NCBI RefSeq assembly: GCF_024206495.1
Contig: NZ_JAMBPQ010000017.1
Location: forward strand, 1-64,000
DNA from: Paraburkholderia sp. CNPSo 3272
GTDB taxonomy: Bacteria; Pseudomonadota; Gammaproteobacteria; Burkholderiales; Burkholderiaceae
DNA: 64,000 bases
Direction: 5' to 3'
In this document: piece by piece, positions 28,934 through 37,015 of the stretch
How positions within the stretch are numbered: position 1 is the first letter of the stretch
How the letters are laid out: each line of letters opens with the position of its first letter
Made by a program: the position numbers and the translations under genes
The notes under the pieces: generated by a model
Seen by the model: the letters and a program-made list of their open reading frames with translations, nothing else
What the model was told of the DNA's origin: nothing
The model's database searches: none

Positions 28934-31003
28934 CTACCCGATGGCCCTGGCCTTCGTGAGGGCCTTCGCTATTTCCGCGACGAGCTGGTGTTGCTGATAC
29001 GGTTTGCGAAGCCTCTGGATTTCGACGTCGTTTCCCTGCGGAAGCTCTGCGTAGCCGGTCGCCAGGATCACAGGGAGTGCCGGACGCAACTCGCGCGCGG
29101 CCCGCGCGAGCTCCAGGCCCGTCATCCGTGGCATCGAATAGTCGGTGAGCAGGAGATCGATCTTCCGCCCCGCCTTCAGGATCTCGAGTGCGCGTGCGCC
29201 CGAGTCAGCTTCTATCACCTCATGTCCCATATCCTGAAGGAGGTACGCGGTGCTCGTTGCGATCAGGGCGTCGTCATCGACGAGAAGAATGCTCGCCTGG
29301 ATCGGATCGATTGCGATGCCCTCTGGCTGCGCATCGTTCTGTACGTCATGGGGCGTGACACTTTGCGAGGTAACGGGCAGCCATAACTCTGCCCGCGTGC
29401 CTCGTCCTGCTTCGCTCGCGAGGCGCAGGGCGCCGTTGAGCTGCAGCGCGAGTCCGTGAATCATTGAGAGACCCAACCCCGTCCCCTTGCCGATCTCTTT
29501 GGTTGTAAAGAACGGCTCGGTTGCTTTGGCAAGGGTGTCCGGATCCATGCCTTTTCCGGTATCAGTGACGATGATGCGCACATATTCGCCCGCAGGCAGC
29601 CCGTTGTCGCCACACGTGGGTACGTCATCGACCGCTATCGACAACGCCCCTCCCTCAGGCATCGCGTCGCGGGCGTTGACCACCAGGTTCAGCAGCGCGA
29701 GTTCGAGTTGATTCCCATCGGCAAGGGTAAGCGGAATGCCCTCCGGCAAATTCAGCTCCAGCGCCACTCGCGGCCCTATCGATCGCTCGAGGAGATCGGT
29801 CATTCCCCGAACCACGGTGGGGAGGTGGATCGGCTCGACCTTGAGATCCTGCTGCCGCGCGAAAGCCAGAAGGCGCTGCGTAAGAGCGGCGCCACGCTGC
29901 GCTCCCCGAAGCGCGCCGTCGATCAGTCGCGTTGCTCGAACGGCGTCCTGCGGCTGCTTGCGCAGCAGTTCGAGATTGGCCATGATGGCCATCAGCAGGT
30001 TGTTGAAATCGTGGGCGACGCCGCCCGTCAATTGCCCGATCATTTCCATCTTCTGAACCTGGCGCAGCAACTCTTCTGCGCGCTCGCGCTGCCGGATCTC
30101 GTCCAGCACGAGCTGGTGGGTACGCTCAAGCTCCGCAGTGCGCTGGGCAACCCTTGCCTCGAGCATGTCGTTGGCCCGCTGCAGGCTGTCTTCCGCCGCC
30201 TTGCGCATGGTGATATCGGATGTCACCCCGACGAGCCGTGCGTTCTTTCGAGTGCCGTCTCGAACCACCCGCGCGCGCATGTCCGCCCAATGCACCGTCC
30301 CGTCAGGCCAGATCGTACAGAGTTCGAGTGCGAAATCGCAGCCGGTTGCCAGGCTGCGGTTGATTGCGTCGGTTATCCGGGGCCTGTCGCCCTGGCTGAT
30401 GCCGGCGATGAGATCCGTGTACGTGAAAGGCTCGCCTGACGCATGCCCGAAAATCGCGTGACACGCGGGCGAGGCCATGAGTGCGAATGTCGACAGGTCC
30501 AGCTCCCATGAGCCCAGTTTCCCTGCCGTCAGTGCAGTATGCAGGCGCGCCTCGCTTTCGCGCAGTTCGTCGATACGCAGGCGGGCTTCAAATTGCCGCG
30601 CCCGGCCGCGCAGTGCGGTGCCAACCGCACTGATGAACGTGCGCGGATGAAACGGGCGCTCGATGAACGTCGCGTTTCCCAACGTCGCCGCGAGTCGGGC
30701 CAGTTCGGGGTCCCGATCCCGCGCGCCCCCACGCTGCGTAAGGATGATGAATGGAAAGTCGGACCATGTGGGCTGCGCTGACACCCAGTTTTCGAGTGGC
30801 TTGAGGTCGGCGTCTCGCAGCCCCTCGTCGGTCACGATCGCGCAACATATTCCCTCACTCAGCTTTGCGACGAATTGCTCGAAATCGCGACATACGTACG
30901 CAAGAGCGCCGGCCTCTTGCAGGAGGGCCGTGGCAACGACAGCGTCTCGCCCAATAGGTGTAAAAACCAGCGTGGGACAGCGATTGAAATCAGGTGCTTT
31001 CAT
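28934..31003 (-). CDS. Hybrid histidine kinase with degenerate N-terminal receiver, PAS and C-terminal receiver
   Basis: 689 residues from ATG 31003. Residues 1-135 form a receiver-like fold with altered acidic residues (AIVTDEGL, FIILTQRGG, ERPF). Then come a PAS/PAC domain at about 155-300, a coiled coil, a HisKA with GGVAHDFNNLL, an ATPase domain with DTGKGMD and GTGLGLSM, and a receiver at about 560-685 with VDDD, LLTDYSM, ATG and RKP, so the C-terminal receiver looks phosphorylatable. No membrane helix. Its start lies 14 bases inside the end of the KaiC-like gene, so the two are coupled. Confidence 0.92.
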   Translation of the reverse strand: MKAPDFNRCPTLVFTPIGRDAVVATALLQEAGALAYVCRDFEQFVAKLSEGICCAIVTDEGLRDADLKPLENWVSAQPTWSDFPFIILTQRGGARDRDPELARLAATLGNATFIERPFHPRTFISAVGTALRGRARQFEARLRIDELRESEARLHTALTAGKLGSWELDLSTFALMASPACHAIFGHASGEPFTYTDLIAGISQGDRPRITDAINRSLATGCDFALELCTIWPDGTVHWADMRARVVRDGTRKNARLVGVTSDITMRKAAEDSLQRANDMLEARVAQRTAELERTHQLVLDEIRQRERAEELLRQVQKMEMIGQLTGGVAHDFNNLLMAIMANLELLRKQPQDAVRATRLIDGALRGAQRGAALTQRLLAFARQQDLKVEPIHLPTVVRGMTDLLERSIGPRVALELNLPEGIPLTLADGNQLELALLNLVVNARDAMPEGGALSIAVDDVPTCGDNGLPAGEYVRIIVTDTGKGMDPDTLAKATEPFFTTKEIGKGTGLGLSMIHGLALQLNGALRLASEAGRGTRAELWLPVTSQSVTPHDVQNDAQPEGIAIDPIQASILLVDDDALIATSTAYLLQDMGHEVIEADSGARALEILKAGRKIDLLLTDYSMPRMTGLELARAARELRPALPVILATGYAELPQGNDVEIQRLRKPYQQHQLVAEIAKALTKARAIG

Positions 31004-32504
31004 TACCAGCGGAGCCCGTCGGCATGAGCGGCCCTGTGTTACCCACAAACGTGGGTACACCGCGCAGGATGCCCTGGAAACTGTCGAGCGGTGCCCCGAC
31101 ATGAAGACCGAATCGCCCAATGCGAAATTCCCGGATTGTCTCTTCGTGACGACCGGTGCGTTTCTTGATGATCGACACCGCCCGCCTCACGCTTCCCAGC
31201 GCCTCGAAATACCGCAGCAGGATGACCGTGTCGGCAAGGTACGTGACGTCGACGGGCGCCTTCATGTCGCCAAACAGCCCATGCTGCGCTACCGTCAGGA
31301 AGGTCGTCGCGCCTTGCCTGTTGAGGTATTGCAGCAATTCGTGGATATGAAGGACGAGCGCGTTTTCCTGCGGCATGGCGGCCTGGTAACCGTTGAGACT
31401 GTCAATGGCCACCGTTTTGGCGTTGGAGTGGACAACGCAAGCGCGTACGCGCTGGGCGAACTCGCCAGGCGAGAGTTCCGCGGCATCGACCTGCTCTATA
31501 TGCAGACGGCCGGTGTCGCGCATCGCTTCAAGGTCGAATCCCAACGCGCGGGTCCGGTCAAAGAGCAGTCCAAGCTCTTCGTCGAAGGCGAACAGCGCTG
31601 CCTTCTCGCCCCGAGCGACCGTTGCCGAAATGAACTGAAGCACAAAAATGCTTTTGCCGGTCCCTGCTGGTCCTAGCACCAGCGTGCTCGATCCCTGTTC
31701 GATGCCGCCGCCGAGAAGCGCATCGAGTTCCGCCACGCCGCTCGTCATTGGCTCGCGTGCAAACCTGGTGCGATGTTCCGCAGCAACGAGCCGGGGAAAC
31801 ACGGAAACACCTCCGCGTTTGATGGTGAAGTCGTGATACCCGCCACGGAACGCCTGTCCCCGGTACTTGGAAATCCTCAACCTGCGCCGCTCGGCTCCGT
31901 AGTCAGGGGCAAGTTCCTCGAGCTTGATAACGCCGTGGGCGACGCTGTGTACGGTTTTGTCCGCGGCATCTGCAGTCAGGTCGTCGAGCAGCAGGACGGT
32001 CGCTCCTTGTCGCGAGAAATAATGCTTGATGGCGAGCACCTGGCGGCGGTAACGCAGCGAGCTTTGCGCGAGCAGACGGATTTCCGAGAGGCTGTCGAGG
32101 ACGACCCGCTTGGGCCGGACTCGTTCGAAGGCGTCAAAGATCAAGCGGGTCGTCTCGCCGAGTTCGAGATCGGACGAATACAGCAGGCTCTGTTGCTGAT
32201 TCGCGTCGAGCAGGCTCTCCGGAGGCACCACTTCAAATACGGCGATGCGATCACCCAGTTGCCAACCGTGGGACGCGGCGCCCTCGCGCAATTCCCGCTC
32301 CGTTTCGGACAGCGTGATGTAAAGACCTTGATCGCCCGCCTCGGCGCCTTCAAGCAGAAACCGCAGCGCGATGGTCGTTTTCCCGGTGCCTGGGCTGCCT
32401 TCGAGAAGGAACAGGTTTCCCGGAGTCAGCCCTCCCGCCAGGACATCGTCCAGCCCGGGAACGCCAGTGCGCACGATCGGCATGGCTTTGGTCTCATCGT
32501 CCAT
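30990..32504 (-). CDS. KaiC-like double RecA ATPase
   Basis: 504 residues from ATG 32504, with AGGAG just upstream. Two KaiC domains, with Walker A GSPGTGKT at 36-43 and GPAGTGKS in the second half. Both halves carry KaiC-type sequence (VRTGVPGLDDVLAGGLTPGN at the start; MTSGVAELDALLGGGIEQGS opens the second). KaiA and KaiB are not encoded here. Non-cyanobacterial KaiC proteins are thought to work in stress signalling, often with a histidine kinase. Overlap with the kinase gene downstream fits that. Confidence 0.93.
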   Translation of the reverse strand: MDDETKAMPIVRTGVPGLDDVLAGGLTPGNLFLLEGSPGTGKTTIALRFLLEGAEAGDQGLYITLSETERELREGAASHGWQLGDRIAVFEVVPPESLLDANQQQSLLYSSDLELGETTRLIFDAFERVRPKRVVLDSLSEIRLLAQSSLRYRRQVLAIKHYFSRQGATVLLLDDLTADAADKTVHSVAHGVIKLEELAPDYGAERRRLRISKYRGQAFRGGYHDFTIKRGGVSVFPRLVAAEHRTRFAREPMTSGVAELDALLGGGIEQGSSTLVLGPAGTGKSIFVLQFISATVARGEKAALFAFDEELGLLFDRTRALGFDLEAMRDTGRLHIEQVDAAELSPGEFAQRVRACVVHSNAKTVAIDSLNGYQAAMPQENALVLHIHELLQYLNRQGATTFLTVAQHGLFGDMKAPVDVTYLADTVILLRYFEALGSVRRAVSIIKKRTGRHEETIREFRIGRFGLHVGAPLDSFQGILRGVPTFVGNTGPLMPTGSAGNEST

Positions 32505-32777
32505 CAGGCGCTCCTGACTGCTCGGTATTTGATGCGAAATTCCCAGATCGCGGGGGCCTGGCTCATTGTATCCGTGTCGATGCACTGACGGCGGAGCGTG
32601 CGGTGCGCAAAACGCATGCCCACCCTCCCTGTGCCGCCCGGTGGGAGCTGGCGGTAGGTATCTCGAAGCGCGCGCCAGATTTCCGCGCGGCGGCCGTGGA
32701 GCGTGTGCGCCAGCCTGTCTGCGCGGCACGCGGAATGCGCGCGCGGTGCATCGCACATCTCAACACGGAGAAAGACC

Positions 32778-32999
32778 ATGACCCAAAGCACGGATTCCAG
32801 CGTCTATAAGGTGACGGAAATCATCGGCACGAGTACGACTTCCTGGGAGGACGCCGCAAAAAATGCAGTGGAAACCGCAGCCGAGTCGCTGCGTGACTTG
32901 CGAATCGCCGAGGTCTGCAAGCTCGACATCAAGATCGAAAACGGCAAGGTCGTTGAATATCGAACCCGGGTGTCCGTGTCGTTCAAGTACGAGACCTGA
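32778..32999 (+). CDS. Dodecin (flavin-binding storage protein)
   Basis: 73 residues from ATG 32778 (GGAG upstream), ending YET. It has the dodecin pattern YKVTEIIGTSTTSWEDAAKN and LRIAEVCKLDIKIENGKV, with the flavin-stacking Trp in SWEDA. It forms a hollow dodecamer that sequesters riboflavin, FMN or FAD. Divergent from the KaiC-like gene with about 270 bases between the starts. Confidence 0.95.
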   Translation: MTQSTDSSVYKVTEIIGTSTTSWEDAAKNAVETAAESLRDLRIAEVCKLDIKIENGKVVEYRTRVSVSFKYET

Positions 33000-33070
33000 G
33001 AAGTTGCCGGCAGCACATTCGCGAAACACCGGGCGCTGGCCGATGCGTCGATCGACATTGCGGAGCGCCG

Positions 33071-33697
33071 CTATCTCGAGCCGCCGGCTGCACTGACGCA
33101 CGGCCTCTCAGTGCCGCCACCGCTCGCAAGGGTTGCGTCGAGGCCGGAGACCAATTCGCGAATCGAGCCAACTTGATGGACGCGTGAGTCGGCGAATGTC
33201 CCTGCGATCGACATTCGCTTGCCACACAGCAGCATGAAGGTGGGCACCAATGGCGCGGCGGCGACCATGCCGTCAATGGTGGGCGCAGCGTGCGACGCCC
33301 CGCGCTCCGGGTACATGACAATCGCGCGGGCTTGCCGGGCCGCCATCACGCTTCTCAGCTCGCGGAGCGTGGTCGCCGAAATCGCCTGGTAGCCCTCCGC
33401 GCGAAGCAATACCGTCAACGATTTCCTGAACAGCTCCGACTCGCTGAAAACGATGACCGTGATCGGACGACGACGCGTCATTTGCCTGACTATCCCTCGG
33501 CTTCGTAGGCGAAGTTCGCACGAGAGCAAAACTACCCTGGCGAGATCGTAGGCTTTGCGGGCTTCGTGGGCCTGAGCCGACTCGGCCGAATGGCGGCGTA
33601 TGGCGCGTTCGAGTGCAGCAGACCTCGCTTCGAGCAATTCCAGGGCAAGATCATATTCTCGCTCGAGAGAACTGCCTTCAGGCTGGGAACTGGCCAT
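33071..33697 (-). CDS. Unknown protein with coiled coil and receiver-like domain
   Basis: 208 residues; ATG 33697 is preceded by GGGAG. Residues 1-65 are a charged helix or coiled coil. Residues 76-190 resemble a response-regulator fold (ITVIVFSESELFRKSLTVLL, AIVMYP, FMLLCG), but the acidic pocket is SES and no aspartate stands at the phosphorylation site. It may be a phosphorylation-independent receiver. It lies near the KaiC/kinase pair. Function unknown. Confidence 0.7.
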   Translation of the reverse strand: MASSQPEGSSLEREYDLALELLEARSAALERAIRRHSAESAQAHEARKAYDLARVVLLSCELRLRSRGIVRQMTRRRPITVIVFSESELFRKSLTVLLRAEGYQAISATTLRELRSVMAARQARAIVMYPERGASHAAPTIDGMVAAAPLVPTFMLLCGKRMSIAGTFADSRVHQVGSIRELVSGLDATLASGGGTERPCVSAAGGSR

Positions 33698-33886
33698 GTC
33701 ATCTCCCGCGATCCTTCCTTCGTGAGTGGTGGACGTAATTCTAGTAAATATTGCGATTCGCCATTCACGCTCGCACAGCCACAGCGGCGCGCGATTTGGT
33801 GTATTCCCCAGGCATCATTTTGACCTCCTCGATTTAACATTGGCGCAACGTAACATCGAGTTGCTCATGATGAGAGGACACAGAGG

Positions 33887-34186
33887 ATGGTTTGCACGGC
33901 CGAAGACCTGCTGGTAGCCATGCTGAACATCGATGCGGAGATCAAGGCGTGCATGGAGCGCATCGCCGAGGTCGAACGCAGCACGGACCACCGCGCGGCA
34001 GCGTGGTTGACCGAGACTCGCACCGCCCTGCGAACCGACCTGGCTCTGATGAAGGCACGCCGCGAAGAGTATTTTCTCCGGCTGAACGGCGTGCAGCCCG
34101 ACCGGCCGCCCAGATCCGCATCGCCTGGAAGTATCGATTCCGGTTCTGCGCTCGCGAGCGGAGCAAGTACCTGCGAGTGTCTATGA
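33887..34186 (+). CDS. Small hypothetical protein
   Basis: 99 residues. The first ~70 are helical and charged (LLVAMLNIDAEIKACMERIA, TRTALRTDLALMKARREEYF), probably a helical hairpin; the Ser/Pro/Gly-rich tail looks disordered. AGAGG and GAGAGGA stretches precede the ATG. No family recognised. Confidence 0.55.
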   Translation: MVCTAEDLLVAMLNIDAEIKACMERIAEVERSTDHRAAAWLTETRTALRTDLALMKARREEYFLRLNGVQPDRPPRSASPGSIDSGSALASGASTCECL

Positions 34187-34237
34187 GACGCCCTCGCCCT
34201 TTACCGAGGTTGTTTTGCAGGGTTGCGCAACACAGGG

Positions 34238-34507
34238 TCAAGTTGTCGAGAAAAGATCATCGACAATTTTTCGGCCTGCGCTGAAGCCGCCCATCAGCGC
34301 ATCGATTTCGGTTGTGAACGGGTAGCCGTGGATGTCGCCGAACCTCAACGGCGAGAAAACCGCCATTGCCTTGCCTTCCTTGAAGATCTCGACGACCGCG
34401 ACATACCTCGCGGCGGCTTGCGCTTTTTGGCTCGGCTCTATCCTGACAACGTCGACATCGACTGCGACATCGAGCGTGAATCCGTTGTATTCGTAACTTC
34501 GATACAT
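34238..34507 (-). CDS. Small hypothetical protein (Burkholderia type)
   Basis: 89 residues from ATG 34507; this start avoids overlap with the preceding gene, while ATG 34570 would overlap it by 38 bases. The fold looks alpha/beta: YRSYEYNGFTLDVAVDVDVV, ARYVAVVEIFKEG, and a C-terminal helix TEIDALMGGFSAGRKIVDD. The TEADALMxGFxAGRxxVD-like end is seen in small Burkholderiaceae proteins of unknown function. It follows the gene at 34533 by 25 bases. Confidence 0.65.
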   Translation of the reverse strand: MYRSYEYNGFTLDVAVDVDVVRIEPSQKAQAAARYVAVVEIFKEGKAMAVFSPLRFGDIHGYPFTTEIDALMGGFSAGRKIVDDLFSTT

Positions 34508-34532
34508 ATCTGGCTCTGCGCGTCGCGTGCGA

Positions 34533-34934
34533 TCAATCTTTCGCGACAGGTGGGATCTGGCTGGTGACATTCCTCAGTATGGTCGGCCTCGCAGGCGGAC
34601 GATCGATTCGGCGCGCGTCCGCCGCGGTTCGTTCGCTCTCGGCCCCTACGTCAGGGGCGGAGTTGGGAGTGGACAGCACTGTCAAATTGAGAGCAGTAAC
34701 CGTCATTTCCAGAGGTCCTTTTCCGAGCGCAATCGCGATCTCTTCCGTACGCAATGGATCGGCTTCGATAATGTCGACAGTCATAGAGTCCATGCCATCG
34801 TTGCGATCGGCATGGACATTCCAGCGAACGACCTTGGCACCGCTCTGCGCCAGGCATCGCCACACCGGGATGATTCTGAGCTTGCCCGTGGCAGCCCGAA
34901 TTGTGAGCCTTTGTATGACCATTTCAGTACTCAT
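34533..34934 (-). CDS. Hypothetical protein with possible ACT-like domain
   Basis: 133 residues from ATG 34934 (AGGA about 11 bases upstream; ATG 34946 is also possible). Residues 1-85 show a beta-alpha-beta pattern (VIQRLTIRAATGKLRIIPVW, SMTVDIIEADPLRTEEIAIA, MTVTALNLTV) reminiscent of ACT regulatory domains. The rest is Pro/Arg/Ala-rich and probably disordered. It may form an operon with the gene at 34238-34507. No function assigned. Confidence 0.55.
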   Translation of the reverse strand: MSTEMVIQRLTIRAATGKLRIIPVWRCLAQSGAKVVRWNVHADRNDGMDSMTVDIIEADPLRTEEIAIALGKGPLEMTVTALNLTVLSTPNSAPDVGAESERTAADARRIDRPPARPTILRNVTSQIPPVAKD

Positions 34935-35199
34935 GGTGTCACTCATCCTGGCGGAGAAAAGCTCGCGTATGGCTTGCATGAGCATATGCCAGCGGTGGCT
35001 GGCAAGTACACAATGGCCACGTGTCCGGAAATCAATCTTTATGGGCAACCGGTGCCGGCCGAGGGAATGCCAGGTTCTTGCTGCCTCCAGGGTCGCCGAC
35101 CGATGATGTCTCCCGCGACGTCAGGGTTTGCTTTCGCGATCTGATTGCACGGCGTCGGGCTGAGGAGACGGGAATGTTCGGTGCGCGAAGAACGAGATC

Positions 35200-36030
35200 A
35201 TGACGGCACCGTTATTCATCGCGCTCGCTGTCACCGCTTTGCTGATCTATGGCTGCGCCATTGCATTGCTGTACTGGCTGCAAGGCCGGCTGATCTACCC
35301 GTGGGAGCGGCTGCAGCGCGGGCCGCTACGCCCGGATGCGCAAGGGCGCATCCGCTACGTGCGTGTGCATACTGCCGAGGGCAACGAACTGATTTGCGGC
35401 CACGCGGCGCCCGCGGGTCCCGCCCGCGCCACGATCGTACTCTTCCATGGCAACGGAGAGGACCTCAGCCAGCGAACTCATATCGCGCATGCGCTGCTCG
35501 ACGCAGGCTACGGCGTCCTGCTTGCGGGCTATCGCGGTTACGGCGGCGCGCCCGGGCGTCCCTGCGAAGCAGGGCTCTACGCCGACGGCCGCGCTGCCAT
35601 CGCATTCGCCGCGCAGCACTCGCGCGACGTGGTCCTGCATGGTTATTCGCTCGGCTCGGGCGTCGCAGTGCAGATCGCGACCGAACGCTCGCTCGCCGCC
35701 GTGTTGCTCGAAGCGCCGTTCACCAGCGTCGCCGATGTCGCCGCCGTGCGCATGCGCTGGCTGCCGTGCATCGTTCCCTTGCGGTGGCTCGTGCGCGACC
35801 GCTATGACAATCTCGCCAAAATCGGCGGCGTGCGCGCCCCTATCCTCATTTATGGCGGCGACGCCGACCGCGTCGTTCCCCCGGCGCAATTCTCGCGGCT
35901 CTTCACGGCGATCCGGGCCCCCCGGCGCTTCGCGATCATCGCAGGCGCCACGCACGTCGATGCATGGGAGCGCGGAGGTCATGCCTGCGTGTTGCGTTTT
36001 CTCGACGACGTGCTGGGCGCCCAGTCCTGA
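35200..36030 (+). CDS. Membrane-anchored alpha/beta hydrolase (Bem46-like)
   Basis: 276 residues. One N-terminal membrane helix (about 5-30) followed by an alpha/beta hydrolase domain. The oxyanion segment is FHGNGED, the nucleophile is in GYSLGSG, the acid is in GGDADRVVP and the histidine is in GATHVDAW. Length and motif order fit the Bem46/ABHD13 group, whose substrates are mostly unknown. First of three hydrolase-type genes in tandem on the plus strand. Confidence 0.88.
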   Translation: MTAPLFIALAVTALLIYGCAIALLYWLQGRLIYPWERLQRGPLRPDAQGRIRYVRVHTAEGNELICGHAAPAGPARATIVLFHGNGEDLSQRTHIAHALLDAGYGVLLAGYRGYGGAPGRPCEAGLYADGRAAIAFAAQHSRDVVLHGYSLGSGVAVQIATERSLAAVLLEAPFTSVADVAAVRMRWLPCIVPLRWLVRDRYDNLAKIGGVRAPILIYGGDADRVVPPAQFSRLFTAIRAPRRFAIIAGATHVDAWERGGHACVLRFLDDVLGAQS

Positions 36031-36109
36031 TCCTGGTGGAACACGATTTGCTGTTGTCACTGCGATAGCGCCCGGCGGCCGCATGCCGCGAGCGCAGGAG
36101 CGTTCTGCC

Positions 36110-37000
36110 GTGCTCATTTTTCTCATCTGCCTGTCGTGCGTTTGCGCCGTCGCCCTCGTGTGGTTGACGTTGGCCTGGCGCCGGCTCAAGCAAACCGCAG
36201 CCATCGACAAAGGCAGCCGCCGTCTCGGCATCGAAGGCGCTTTCGTGCAGGCCGGCCCATACCGCATGTTCTATCGAGTCGCCCGCTGTCGCGCGCGCGC
36301 GCCGGGCCGATTGCCCGTCGTGCTGGTCCACGGCCTCGTCGTCTCGAGCCGTTACATGGAACCGCTCGCGTACGCGCTCAAGCGCGACTTTGACGTATTT
36401 GCGCCCGACCTGCCCGGCTTCGGCGAAAGCCCGCTCGCGCGAAGCCGCGACGCCCTGAGCCTCGCGCAACTCGCCGATGCGCTGCATCTTTGGCTGAAGG
36501 CATGCGGCATGAAACGAGCGATGTTCGTGGGCAACTCGTTTGGCTGCCAGGTCCTCGCGGATTTCGCGGTGCGCTACCCGCAGGCGGTGGATCGTCTCGT
36601 TCTGCAAGCGCCGACACCGGACCCTTGTGCGCGCTCGCTGCCGCGCCAGGCGTGGCGCGACTGGATCAACGGACTGCGTGAGCGTCCCCACACCCCAGCC
36701 AGGGCCGGCCGTATCGACTACGCGAAGGCGGGATTGAGGCGCGCGTTTGCCACCATGCGCATGCTGGTGCGCGACCCCGTCGACGAGCGGCTTCCGCGCA
36801 TCGCTGCGCCCGCCCTCGTCGTCGTGGGCACGCGCGACCCCGTTGCGCCGCTCGGCTGGGGCGCCGAGGCCGCACGCAAACTGCAGCACGGCAGCCTGAT
36901 GACGATCGAAGGCGGCACGCACACACTCAACTACGCCGCGCCCAACGCGTTCGCGTTCGCGATCACACCGTTTCTCAAGGCCGGTGCCGTCGGCGTATAG
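36110..37000 (+). CDS. Membrane-anchored alpha/beta hydrolase
   Basis: 296 residues from GTG 36110, chosen because GGAG (36097-36100) is nine bases upstream; ATG 36083 would add nine residues. N-terminal helix MLIFLICLSCVCAVALVWLT, then a hydrolase domain: VHGLVVSSRYMEPLA, nucleophile Ser in VGNSFGCQ, acid in GTRDPVAP and His in GGTHTLNY. It lies 79 bases after the first hydrolase gene and 15 before the next gene. Esterase, lipase and haloperoxidase-like roles cannot be distinguished. Confidence 0.87.
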   Translation: MLIFLICLSCVCAVALVWLTLAWRRLKQTAAIDKGSRRLGIEGAFVQAGPYRMFYRVARCRARAPGRLPVVLVHGLVVSSRYMEPLAYALKRDFDVFAPDLPGFGESPLARSRDALSLAQLADALHLWLKACGMKRAMFVGNSFGCQVLADFAVRYPQAVDRLVLQAPTPDPCARSLPRQAWRDWINGLRERPHTPARAGRIDYAKAGLRRAFATMRMLVRDPVDERLPRIAAPALVVVGTRDPVAPLGWGAEAARKLQHGSLMTIEGGTHTLNYAAPNAFAFAITPFLKAGAVGV

Positions 37001-37015
37001 CAAGGGAGCACTTCG

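Noticed and set aside
28934..32504. Complete circadian kaiABC clock
   Set aside because: Only a KaiC-like gene is present; kaiA and kaiB are absent in the window.
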